Source: Gastrolobium villosum (taxonomy: Eukaryota > Streptophyta > Magnoliopsida > Fabales > Fabaceae). Taken from it: a DNA stretch of 64,000 bases. The DNA lies in assembly GCA_032173675.1 (NCBI GenBank), contig JAVKPL010007177.1, positions 124,001 to 188,000 on the forward strand, written 5' to 3'. The notes under the pieces are model-generated. The model searched no databases. It was not told where the DNA came from and saw nothing but the letters and a program-made list of their open reading frames with translations. Below, in pieces: positions 46,980 through 59,200 of the stretch (position 1 is the stretch's first letter; every line of letters begins with the position of its first letter). Position numbers and translations under genes: made by a program.

Positions 46980-48476
46980 ATCCTTGGGTAGGTGGTTAGG
47001 ATATGAAAATATTCCATAACACATGTATATGTCTTTTTGTAAACAATAGTAGTTTTGTTTCTCCCATCGTCCAAGTAAACATAATGAATTTACTGTTGAT
47101 GCAATTTGTGTCCTAACATTAAATTGACGCGCAAGTAATATTTTATAAAAGAATTTACCAAAAATGGAAGTTCTTGTTTTCTCATTTTATCTTATTTCAA
47201 AGAGAATCTGTCTGTATCAACCTGTAAAACAAAAAAACAAAAAAAAGAATGAATGAATTCAGAGTAATGTACTATAGGCTTCCATTGTACAAGTTTATGT
47301 CAATGAACAAGAATAATTATTTATGTTTGAAAAATACCCTGTTCGATTCAAACAGAAAAATAATGACTACTTGCCTTTAAAGTTATGTATGAACGTTCAA
47401 GAGTCGTAGATTTTGAAAAGAATCCCCAGATTTCGATCTTCAGACACAGCTAAAAAGATAATTTGAAAACGAAATTAAGAATGAATTCCAAGAGAAAATA
47501 GAGATCCCCTATGGTAACCAAAAGAAAAGGCAAAAACGTACAAAAAAAATGAATATGTAAAGTTGAGATATTGAAAAGTTCAAAACAACGAAGGTGAAAC
47601 AAAATATGAGAAGGCACGAAGCATCAAAATTCGAATTTGAGGCAGCAAAGACAAACCTAAATCGAGTTCAAACCAAGGAATAACGATTAATTGAAGAAGA
47701 AAATCTCAATGAGAAAAAGGAATGTGATATTTAGGGTTTAGAAAAAAAAGTATGGGGCTGGCCATAGGGTTATGGGGTTAACCTAAAAGAAATAAGGGTA
47801 GTTGGGTTAGGGTAAAAAATAACCCTACTAAATATGGGCTGAAAAATGAGAGTGAAGGCCCGTTTTGACAGGTCCACTTAATATCATCAATTTATTTTAG
47901 GAAATTATGTTGCACAAAAAAGATGTTTGAGAAGATTTATCCATCTGTAAATTACCCATCCAATATAAGTACAAATTTCTTGGAAAATTTGGTGAGATTC
48001 TTGTGTGTTTAATTTCAATCCGAATAATTGATATTTCTTTGCATAGGACAATTTTTGTATTATTATTTCAACTCGTGCGTTGATGATAATTGAAGAATGT
48101 TGTTAAGAATTCAGATTTGGTACTTAATAAGGTTTTAAATGCGAAAAACCAAATAAAGGAATGCTGTGGAATCCGAGTAAATCAAAGGCACCTTTATATA
48201 GGTTGCCTTTAGGCACAAGGCCCATTAATCCAAACACGGATCAGAGAAGGTTTTCCTTTTCGAGTTGCACATTTTTCATTATTTATATCTCTTAAAGCTT
48301 CTTGGTTCTTGTCAGAACACATTTTTTTGAAAAATATCCATTTTTTTTTAAAAAAAATACTCATTTCCTCCCAAAAATACCCATTTTTATGTGCTCTCTC
48401 TCTCTTCAACAAGTCATGTAAAGTGGCCACCCGATAGAAAGATGCAAGAAAATGTTAGACAGAGAAATGAATTCGC
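46980..48476. other. Intergenic DNA, no gene seen
   Basis: AT-rich sequence with no supported gene. Contains a 'TTAGGGTTT' like word near 47,733, which is single and not an array. Confidence 0.45.
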
Positions 48477-48764
48477 TTGAGGCGACAGAAGGGCTTCACG
48501 ATCACCTTCAATCAAAGGTTTGAGCTCGCTCACTACTTTTTAGTTTTTCAAGGCGTGATACTCACGGTTTTGAGCAGCAGTGCCATCATTCTGAATTTTT
48601 CAGATCGGTGGTTCCTTTTTAACCTTTCTAGGTTGCATCGCCCCTCAACTTGGCAACTCTAGTCTCCATTGGTATTGGTTTTGTGACCACTTGAGCGAGA
48701 GTGGTGTATCTTCATACCATTTTTTTTGTACCAAAGTTACTTTACCAACATCAAGGTTCGATTT

Positions 48765-49140
48765 CCTTTATCTGAGTTTGAGATTGAGGTTTTGCGTCTC
48801 TTGCGGGTAGCGCCTTCTCAGCTTCATCATAATGCCCGAGGCTTTATCCGAGCGTTCCAAATAGTGTGTAAATATTACAATGGGACTATAGTGTTCGAAT
48901 TATCTTTTCTATTTTCAAGTTCTCCTCATGGTAAGAAGTGGGCTTGGGTCTTGCTTAAGGGAGGTGCTAGGTTAAGGGTTGCCTTTATCATTTATTGTGA
49001 TTCATATAAACACTTCAAGGAGTACTTCTTCTAGGTGCACCCTCCGCTTCAAGGGGATGCTAAGCCCTTCTTTGTGAATCCCAAGAATGGTGAGAACAAG
49101 TTCAAACTCTATTGATCTAGGAGGCATTATGAAAAACCAC
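48765..49140 (+). pseudogene. Fragment of a Gypsy-type gag (Transposase_28-like) domain
   Basis: Reading frame with FPLSEFEIEVLRLLRVAPSQ then LHHNARGFIRAF, followed by GKKWAWVLLKGG and YKHFKEYFF, a stop, and more similar sequence (VNPKNGENKFKLY). APSQLHPNxW followed by F..F and a FFxV-type end is the pattern of the plant 'putative gypsy-type transposon' domain. Stops at about 49032-49034 and later break it. Confidence 0.55.
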
Positions 49141-50184
49141 CCGGTCATTATTCATTCAGATATGTAACTGAGAGTAGAGACTGGTGTATCGTAACTTCCC
49201 TCAGACGCCAATGAACTGTTAGTGAGGCAAGGGTAACTTCCCTCACACGTTCAGTAAAATTAACCATAAATTCGCAGAAAATTTTTACTATATTAAACAT
49301 CTTTTATTAACATTCCGGAAAATATGTATTTCCCACTACATTCCGGTAATAATTATTTTCCGGATTTAAAAAAAAATTTCCTCTACCAAACGCCCCTTTA
49401 AAGAAGGACCAAGACAGAAGTCATACTTAATGTCACGACACGATGCAAGTCGTGGTATTATGCTCTTCTGTTTATTGTTAAAGCTAACTGCGTGTTTTTG
49501 TGAAAGGATTCACTGAATATTAAAAAAAAATGGTTACTCAAAATAAAAATCTGTTGCGTTTTGTGGCTTATTTGTTTATGGGATTAGTGTTTGTTATTTA
49601 AACGATATAACTTATGTCATTTTAGAAGATAGACAAACACAGAAAATAAAAATTATGGGAGAGAGAGTGAGTGATTTTTTTTAATTTAAAATTTAAATAA
49701 AAAATTTTATTCTGTATCTATTTCTCTCTTCATATGATAGAACTTTATGTATTTAGAATGACAAACACTTTTTCTTTGTTTATTTTTAGTCAACGGAAAA
49801 CTTCAAAAATTCCCCAATAACTTTTTTTATAATCATTTATATCAGGGTGTAAATGATTAATTTTGTGAGCGTAAGTAATAATTAAGAAAACTCATAGAGT
49901 TTTTGTTTTGTTTTTTTTTTATTGAAGTTTCCTTTTTTTTTTAATAAAAGCTTCCATTAAATAATATTGCTAAACTTCAAAAGAGAAAGAGAAGATGCAC
50001 CATTAAAATGTGAAAGTGTGTGGTCCTTGTGAAGGGAGTAAGTCCGTAACTGATTCAAGTAGTTAGTTATAACTCCAAGAGAGCAACAGTTAGTTAGTTT
50101 AGAATGCAAGCTCTGGAAACCGAAGCAGTCATGTATGTAATAGTTAGCAAGTTGTTTTGTAATTACCAAGTCATCATCAAACTG
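49141..50184. other. Spacer upstream of PRMT5-2
   Basis: No gene seen. The last few hundred bases are presumed promoter of PRMT5-2. Confidence 0.45.
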
Positions 50185-50192
50185 TATAAATA
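50185..50192 (+). promoter_or_regulatory. Candidate TATA box of PRMT5-2
   Basis: TATAAATA about 150 bp before the ATG at 50345, followed by a pyrimidine-rich stretch (TCTCTCGTTTCTTTCTTCTC) as expected for a plant 5' leader. No equivalent TATA was seen upstream of PRMT5-1. Confidence 0.5.
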
Positions 50193-50344
50193 GTAGTAGA
50201 CTAGTAGTAGTGTGATATGAGTGTATTCCATCTGATTAGAAATTTCATAACAAAGATTACTCTCTCGTTTCTTTCTTCTCTGTTCTTCTCTTTTCTGAAT
50301 TCCCCTCACTAACTAACACACCGTGCAAGTGAAGGTTGGTGAAA

Positions 50345-53300
50345 ATGACTCTCGGATATCGACTAGGGACTAATAGCCCTTCTCAATTCTGCGGTGTAGA
50401 GACGGAATTCAAATCTGCCATGTCTCATGTCATCGATTTCAATATCACTGATGGAGGCTTCGATTTTGTTCTTGCTCCTCTGGTTCGTCTCATCTTGTTG
50501 TTTACAATCTCTGTATAGTAGTACGCATGTATGCAACGAGTTTAAGATTTAGTTAAAAAGAATTGTCATAGAATATGCAGTTTCTTGATTCGTAAGAAAA
50601 ACGATTGATCTTGCATTTTTTTGAAGATAAGATCTGTTTTCTTCTTCGGTCAAATAATTGGAAAATATATATATATCTGTTAGTTGCTGAGAAATGATTT
50701 TACGGTGCAATGCAGATGGATCCTGTTTATCGCCCAAGCTTAACCCGAAAGTATCAGTTCGGGTCATTTGCTCAAGAACTGCCATTTACCCGGTCAGACT
50801 TCAGCGTTCAACCGTCACAATGGAATGAACACGTGGCAGGTATGAGTTACCTATTATTCTTACTTTTTTTATTATGAATTTGTATATTTTTCATATATAT
50901 TACTTTTTATGAAAATCCTTATCATTTCTTTCCTCTGCTAATTTATTTTATGACAATCAAATTTTGCTACCGGATACGGTAGTTTTGCTTCATGACTTTT
51001 TAGTTGCAGAAATTATGTTATAGAAAAATGAAATGAGATAATGAAATGAAATATGCTACACTTTTGAGAAAATGAAATGAGAAAAATCTCGTGTAATCCT
51101 TTTATTAATTTGCATTTATTATTATCTAACAAAATACACAATATTTTGAGGCCCACACATTTTAAAACAAAAAAAGAAGTTCTGTAACATTACGAAATCA
51201 CTTTTCCTACGCCATAATAAATATAAAACCATTTATTTATTATCTAATACATTATTTATCTCAAGAGCTTAAGGGTAGATAATTTACATATCTACCATGC
51301 GGAGCGTATTACGGATTTATAAGATTAAGGAGGGAATAATTTATAGGTCCATCATAACAAGCAAGAGAATTTTTTACTTAAACATTTTATTAGAAGAAAA
51401 AAGTGGCAGGAATGGAACCCTAAACCACAAGGATCGTCGAAGGCCAGAAGCTATAATGCCATATTAAAATTAATTCTATTCAGAAATTTAAATTATTATA
51501 GGAAGATACTATTATTATTTCATATTATATTACTTCTTAACAGGATAATAATATAGATACGCAGATAAAAAATTATTTTTCTAGTTGGGGGATGAACTTT
51601 ACTATGAAATCCCAAAGAACATTTGACGAAAGATGAAACTCGCTGTCTTGGTGCCACCAGGTTATAAATAAAATTGAGTTATTCGTAAACTCTTTTGACC
51701 TAACTTGTTAAATGTTTAATTATACTCAGTTTGTTTTATGGGAGAAATGTGATTGTATTTTAGTATATACAATTAAAAAGAAAGAGAAAAAATTGTAAAG
51801 AAAAATATATCTAAAATATGTATCAAAATACGGTCATTTCAATTAAAATAAAACAAATTCCTGTCCTTAAAATAACAAAAAAAATTTGTCTTGTTCTATT
51901 CTACAAACAGGTTTAAAATTCACTCTGAATCAAGGTTAAATTTTATAGACTTGACATTAAAAGCTAAGTGTGTATGTATAATGACAAAAATATTAACTTT
52001 GAACAATAAAAAGATATAGATAATAATAATTTATATTTTTGTTACTTACTAAATTATAATTCTATTTAGAAAATTATAATTAATGAATTTTCATATTAAT
52101 TTTTTTTTATTTCATCATATAATATAAAAATTACTAAAAACTAAATTAATAAACTTAAGATATTTTAACAATAAATTTTATAAAAAAATAATAACGTTAT
52201 TAACCATTTAAGCTTAAATTTCATTAAAAAATTCAAAGTAAAATATTAAATTTAGCTCATTTAATTAAGGGTGCATTTTTCTACTGTTGTTGCTAATAAA
52301 TTTTTTTGCAGCAACTGATTATATTTTGTATTATTGGTAATACATATTTATAATAATAATATTTTTTTTTCTCTTTAAATATTGTCGACCATGCGGGAGA
52401 GAAAACTAATTTTATCATTTCATTATGTACTATCGTAATATACAGTGTAAATCGGTCGATGCAGACAATTATTTTTGCTATTTCCCTTTAATTAAATAAG
52501 CCAAACTTGAAAATCTTGAACTTCTTATTTTCCTTTTATGAAGAAGTTATTTTCCTTTTGCTTGTTTTTTTTGAATAAGTTATGTTTTTTGACACCTTCT
52601 ATATATCAAGGGTCGTATAAGAGTTATGTCGTAGGAAAAGTGATTGTGTAATGTTATAGAGATTCGTTTTGCGTACATTAGTTTTTTTATTTTATTTTTT
52701 TGCTTTGAATAATGTGGGTCCCACAAAATGTTATATGTATAGAAAACTTTGTTGCGTCATCTTCAAAGACAAAGAGAAAACCCATTTATGAATGCATTTA
52801 GTTTTCTTCTTATTGTAAGTGTTTCATTGATGTTGAATTTTTTATTTTTATTTTTTACTCTTTATCTATGGTCTTGTTGAACTCCGCCCATGTGTGCTTG
52901 CATGCATGGTCTGTCCCAAGCCAGGATAAAGGAGGAGGGTTGGCGTCAGGTTTTGCAAACCGGCCTAAAAAACAGCTATATTTTTATGTGATGAACCTAT
53001 ATGATTTTTCGTTGGGGCGTACCCTTCATAGCGACGCGTTGCATCGGGCCCCGGGTGTAGCGAAAAATGGGCTAGGGTCCTTGCCACAAGGCAAGGCGCT
53101 GCATCGGGCCCGGGGTGTAGTGAAAAGTGGGCTAGGGTCCTTGCCCCAAGGCAAGGCGCCAGGTCTTCACCCGGATTTGGTGAGAAGTATGCCAGGGTCC
53201 CAACACGCAGTTGGGCGAGCGTGGCGGGCAAGCACAGCCCAGGGGTTAAGGATGAGATTGGGCAGCTGGAACATAGGAACCTTAACGGGTAAATTGAGGG

Positions 53301-56205
53301 AGTTGGCAGATGTTTTTGCTAGAAGAAAAGTGAATATTGTTTGTTTGCAAGAAACAAAGTGGGCTGGAGAAAAGGCCAAGGAAGTGGATGGAACTGGTTT
53401 CAAGTTATGGTACACAGGTACTAACAAGAGTCGAAATGGTGTTGGAATTATGATCGATAAAAGTTTCAGAGATAAAGTTGTGGATGTCAAAAGGAAAGGC
53501 GACAGGATTATTCTGGTTAAGCTTGCTGTGGGTGATTTAATCATGAATATCCTCAGTGTGTATGCACCCCAAGTTGGATTGCAACCAACTGACCGAAGCC
53601 AATTTTGGGAAGACTTGGAGGAGGTTTTGAGGGGAATACCTCGAGAGGAGAAGATTTTCTTAGGAGGAGATCTAAATGGTCATGTTGGTAAAAGCAATGG
53701 AGGTTTTGATAGAATCCATGGAGGTTTTGGTTATGGGACGAGAAACGAGACTGGAGAAGATATCTTGAATGTTGCACTAGCCTACGATTTGATGTTAGTG
53801 AACACCTTTTTTCAAAAAAAGGAGTCACACCTAATCACTTATCATAGTGGCCAAAATCGTAGTCAGATTGATTTCTTTTTGGCTAGAAGAGAAGATAGAA
53901 CTTCTTGTGTCGACTGTAAGGTCTACCCTGGAGAGTGTGTCGCTACGCAACATAAGCTGGTAGTCTTGGATGTTCGGTTCAACAAAGTACTTACAATGAA
54001 GAAGAGGGCTCAGAACCCAAGGATAAGGTGGTGGAAGCTTAAGGAGGGAAAAGAGAGAGAGTTCAATGAAAGAATGTTGCACGATGGACCTTGGGAGTTT
54101 GATGGAGAAGTAAATGCAATATGGAATGAGATGGCTAAGTTTATTCAAAATTTGGGAAGGAGGGTGTTGGGAGAAAGTAAAGGAAATGGATTTCTTGCAA
54201 AGGAAACATGGTGGTGGAATGGAGAGGTGCAAGAGGCAATTAAACATAAGAAGGAGTGCTTTAGATCTTTGCATAAAAGTCCCAGTGAAGAGAACTTGCA
54301 AAAGTTTAGATTGGCGAGAAAAAATGCAAAGAAAGCAGTGCGAGAAGCTAGGGGCAAGGTTTTCGACGAGTTGTATAAAAATCTTGGGAGCAAGGATGGT
54401 GAAAGAGGTATTTACAAACTTGCAAAGATAAGGGATAAGAAAAGTAAAGACCTCACCCAAGTTAGATGCATCAAGGATGAGAATCAAAAACTTCTGATGA
54501 GAGATGAAGATGTAAATGAAAGATGGTTGAACTACTTTAACAAGCTGTTTAATGGGGATGGAAACACAAGCGAGGTGGACTTGGAGGACGCGTATGATGA
54601 TATGAATAGAAGATTTGTACGCAGAATTAATACACATGAAGTTAAGGAGGCTTTAAAGAGGATGAAGACTAATAAAGCCTTGGGGCCTGATGGTGTCCCT
54701 ATTGAAGTGTGGAGAGGCCTAGGGGATGTGGCAATAAAATGGTTGACCAATTTTTTCAATAAGATTCTCCTGACAAATAAGATGCCTGATGCTTGGAGGA
54801 AAAGTATGATTGTGCCTATCTACAAAAACAAGGGAGATATACAGAATTGTTCAAACTATAGAGGCATTAAGCTAATGAGTCATACTATGAAGTTGTGGGA
54901 GAGGGTTATTGAACATCGTTTGAGGAGAGATACCAAGGTTTCTGTAAATCAATTTGGATTTATGCCAGGAAGATGTACCATGGAAGCCATTTTCTTGACG
55001 CGACAACTTATGGAAAGATATCGAGAAAAGAAGAAGGACTTACATATGGTGTTCATAGACCTTGAGAAAGCATACGATAGGGTTCCAAGGAAAGTTTTAT
55101 GGTGGGTTCTGGAGAAGAAAAAGGTTCCATCAAAGTATGTAAAGGCAATCCAGGATATGTATGATGGGGCTACTACATGTGTTAAAACTTGTAACGGAAC
55201 ATCAAGTTATTTTCCTATCACGGTTGGTGTACACCAAGGGTCGGCTCTAAGTCCTTATCTTTTTGCCTTAGTTATGGATGAACTAACAAAAGATATTCAA
55301 GAGGAAGTGCCATGGTGTATGCTTTTTGCAGACGATATTGTGCTTATTGATGAGAGCAAGGAGGGTGTTAATAGAAAACTTGAATTGTGGAGAAGCACAT
55401 TGGAATCCAAAGGATTCACATTAAGTCGAAGCAAGACTGAGTATCTAAAGTGTGAGTTTTCTCTGGTACGAGATGGGGACCAAGAGCCCGTGCATTTAAT
55501 TGGTCAAGAGGTACCCAAAAAAGATGCTTTTAAATACTTGGGCTCCATTTTACAAAAAGGTGGAGAGATTGATGAGGATGTTAATCATAGAATCAGAGCA
55601 GGGTGGATGAAATGGCGCAGTGCATCTGGGTTTTTGTGTGACCGCAAAATCCCCCTTAAGTTAAAAGGAAAATTCTATAAAATGGCAGTAAGACCGGCAA
55701 TGCTTTATGGAGCGGAATGTTGGCCAGCACATAGGCAACATGAGCATAAGATGGGAGTAGCAGAGATGAGGATGCTAAGGTGGATGTGTGGTTACACAAA
55801 GATGGATAAGGTAAGAAATGAAGATATCCGACGAAAGGTCGGAGTAGTACCGGTTGCCGAGAAGATGAGAGAACATAGATTGAGGTGGTTTGGGCACGTG
55901 ATGAGAAGGCCCCTGGATGCTCCTGTAAGAACAGAAGTTTGTTACCAAGAGCTCAACACAAAAAGAGGCAGAGGTCGGCCGAAACTTACTTAGGGGAAGG
56001 TAGTAAAACAAGATTTAATGGAGTGGGATATAGATTGGCGGACGGTATGTCTTAGAACGGAATGGAGAAAAGCTATAAGTATGGTGGAGGGTTAGACCCG
56101 TGGTTATTCCTATGTTCCAGATGGTCCCTTTTTAGTCCTTTTCCCCTTCATTTCCCCCACTTCTTCTTGTCCCTTTCTTTTTCACTTTTATTTATTTATA
56201 TATTC

Positions 56206-56281
<76 letters not shown>

Positions 56282-59200
56282 TTTTTCTTTAGTTTTTAAT
56301 TTTTTTTTTTTTATTTTTTTATTTATATATATATATTTTTATTTTTTATTTATTTATTTATTTATTTATTTTTTCAACATTTTTATATCTCTCATGTGGG
56401 TTCATCTACCACCGACCCCAATTAATTTGGGATAAAGGTGATGTTGATGTTGATGTTGATGTTGATCTATGGTCTTGTTGGGTTCACAACCGAGTCAAGC
56501 ATCTCATATAGTGTATTCCATTTATTCAGGAAAAATTAGCACATGGATAGACTTGGATTCAGAAGATGAAGCACTTAGGATGGATTCTGAAACCGTTCTC
56601 AAACAAGAGATAGCTTGGGCCGTTTATCTCAGTTTACAGGTGTGCTTTGGTTTAATCAAATTGGAGTGAATTTGATTTTGTATTCTTGTCCTTCTTGTTC
56701 TTAATTCCTTAGTGCAATGAGTGGTTTTATACATATTTATTGGTTCAGTTTGAAATCACTGCTTGTTTTGGTTGAATTGTGAATGCTTGTTCTTTAATTT
56801 CCTTGTGAAAGCATTCGGGTTTTTTGTCTTACTTTTTTCAACTCGAATTAGATGTTATACTTCTGATTCTCAGTGTAATTAGAAAAACTAACGGGAAATG
56901 ATTTCAAGAGTTGTTTGATTTAGGACCTTGATATTTGGAAATTGATTTTGGTTATTAGGGTACCAAACTATCAGAGAAACCTGTTGGAAAATGATAAGTT
57001 ATGTGAATACATATTATTTCACTGGAAAATCCATGAGATTTCCCCAGCAAATCCCTATGGTATAATTAATAGGATCAAGGGAGTCAGCCACTGACATCTG
57101 ACTCATATATTTCTGCTTCTCTTTGGTATTTTAACTTTGTAGCTAAGGCATATATGTTGATAATTCAAGTGTGAGTGATGAAGTTCCACATTTATAGAAA
57201 TGGACTAAACAAGGAATATATAAGTGAAAGGACTCAAGCCTTAAGGTTTTGGGTTGAGATATGGTGTCGAACACTTATTGTGTTGGATTGCCGCTTCGTC
57301 CATTTTATGTTATTGTTGCTGACTTTGGCATCTCTCTTGTCCAAGTTAAAGTCCCAGAAGAATTACCTTGTGTATTGAAGTTGCTTCATGTTTGTTACTA
57401 AACAGTATTACATGATATTATGTCATACTTTGACATGTAGTCACAAACAAATAGGAATTCTCTATTCGTTGTGTGCTTCATATAGTTTTTCTAAATTTTT
57501 TTTAAGAGCTGCAGGCTTGCTATCTTCCAGCTCCTAAGGGAACTTCCTGGGCTAATTATGCTAGATGTGTGAACCAAATCTTACAAGCTGGCAGCATAAA
57601 TAACATGAAGGTGCCACTCTAAGTTCAAAATTTATGACTGATTTGTTGCCCTCCATGAATGTCATTTCATCATTCTTATACTTCATTCTGTATCTGTAAC
57701 TTTGCAATACAGTTGGTGCTTAGGTTTCCATTGGGGAAGACTGATGATGACTCTAGTGCAAGCTCCAGTACTTCGGTGAGTAAAAATGCTAAATCATGCT
57801 TTGAAGGTCTTGTTCTGAAGTATGTATAGCTGGGGTGGGCGTGGGTTCATATTGAGTATCTTTAGTTCTTTCTTAAGTCTCTCTAACTCTTGTATGCACG
57901 TGCATGTTTCTTCTCAGATGTGCACTTCTTGCCAATTTTCCTACTTATTTTTTGTTCTTCATGAAACAACTGTCATCTTAATGAAATAACCCTTGCTGTT
58001 CTAATGTCAAAGCTCAAAGCTGCTGAATAGTGAGTTTTGATCTCATGATCAACAAGACATGGCACTAGAGATTCATTTGGTGTTCATCATTATTTTTTAT
58101 ATTTTAATTTTCGTATAACAACAAAACTTAGCTCATTATCAAATTATTGACGAGTAGACTTTCACGTCATGGAGATTTAAGCTTATAAAATATATGATAT
58201 CAGTTTAATTTATTTTCTGTCACCTTTCTAATCCTGATTTTCAGGTTGATTCTTGGGAGGCATGGAATTCATTTCGTCTGATGTGTGAGCATCATAGACA
58301 ATTGTGCGTTGCACTTGATAATTTGTGAGTACTTCAGAATACTTTTGATCCATTACACAATACCTTGATCTTACATTTTGTTATTTGACTTATATTGTTC
58401 AACTATCTCTATAATTGCACCAATTCTTTATTAATTTCCTCAATCAAGTATACTTTCTTGTTAATAGGAGTATCCTTCCTTCAGACAACTCACTAGAACG
58501 TTGGTATGGGGAGCCTGTTATTGCCTATATAATACATACAGATGTAAGGACATATAATGATTTAAATAGCAAGTATGGTGCTGCTGATCCTCGTCTAAGT
58601 CATAATGGTTTTGTTTGAAACTTTGCTAGTCCTTTTTGACTAATGATCGTGGTAATAAGTACCTCCCAGAGCGTCATCAGAGGTTAATTACTCATTTCCT
58701 TGACCATTCTAGTCAGGTAAACATCCTAATTCTTTGAATCTCGTGACCTTGTAAATATTGAGTTAATATTAAGATTTGGATGACGAAATAAGGTGAGCGA
58801 TGAATATTTATAGTAATGTTATTCTCACAGAAAAAAAATAAAAAAAATACATCCAACAAAACTTGCTCCTCACACATTTTCCTTAAAGATTGCGAGACTT
58901 CATGGGATACAGCCTCGGTGCAAAAATTACCGATTAGCAGATCATAAGGAATGAAATTTAGACTAAACCAGGTTTTTTACCTTCTAAAGGTACTGAGTTT
59001 TCTGAAACTTGTTTCTAGATCATTATATCTGAAAAGAAAATTCATACCCAAGCAATTGAGGAAGATCCTTATGATACTCGTTCTGCTGCAGGTAACATTC
59101 CTATTCGTATTTTATTGATTTTTCTTGTAAATTCAGATAATTCTTTAAGTAGTAATAATACACGAAAGACAATTACGAAAAATATGTGTGAAAGATTTAC

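Larger units (their letters stand above)
52880..56464 (+). mobile_element. Full-length RTE-type LINE, intron 2 of PRMT5-2
   Basis: Flanked by a perfect 16-bp TSD, ATCTATGGTCTTGTTG (52864-52879 and 56465-56480), of which the first few bases may overlap the TGATGT tail. The element begins with a leader that includes a 60-bp tandem duplication (53037-53156), carries one long ORF, then a pyrimidine-rich 3' UTR with a (TA)n and (TTA)n microsatellite (56211-56280). It ends in a (TGATGT)n hexanucleotide repeat instead of poly-A, which is the habit of RTE elements. PRMT5-1 lacks it. The 5' end looks complete because the leader is intact up to the TSD. Confidence 0.9.

Noticed and set aside
52868..52870. 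First ATG of the long LINE frame as its start codon
   Set aside because: It lies inside the target-site duplication, so it is host intron sequence.
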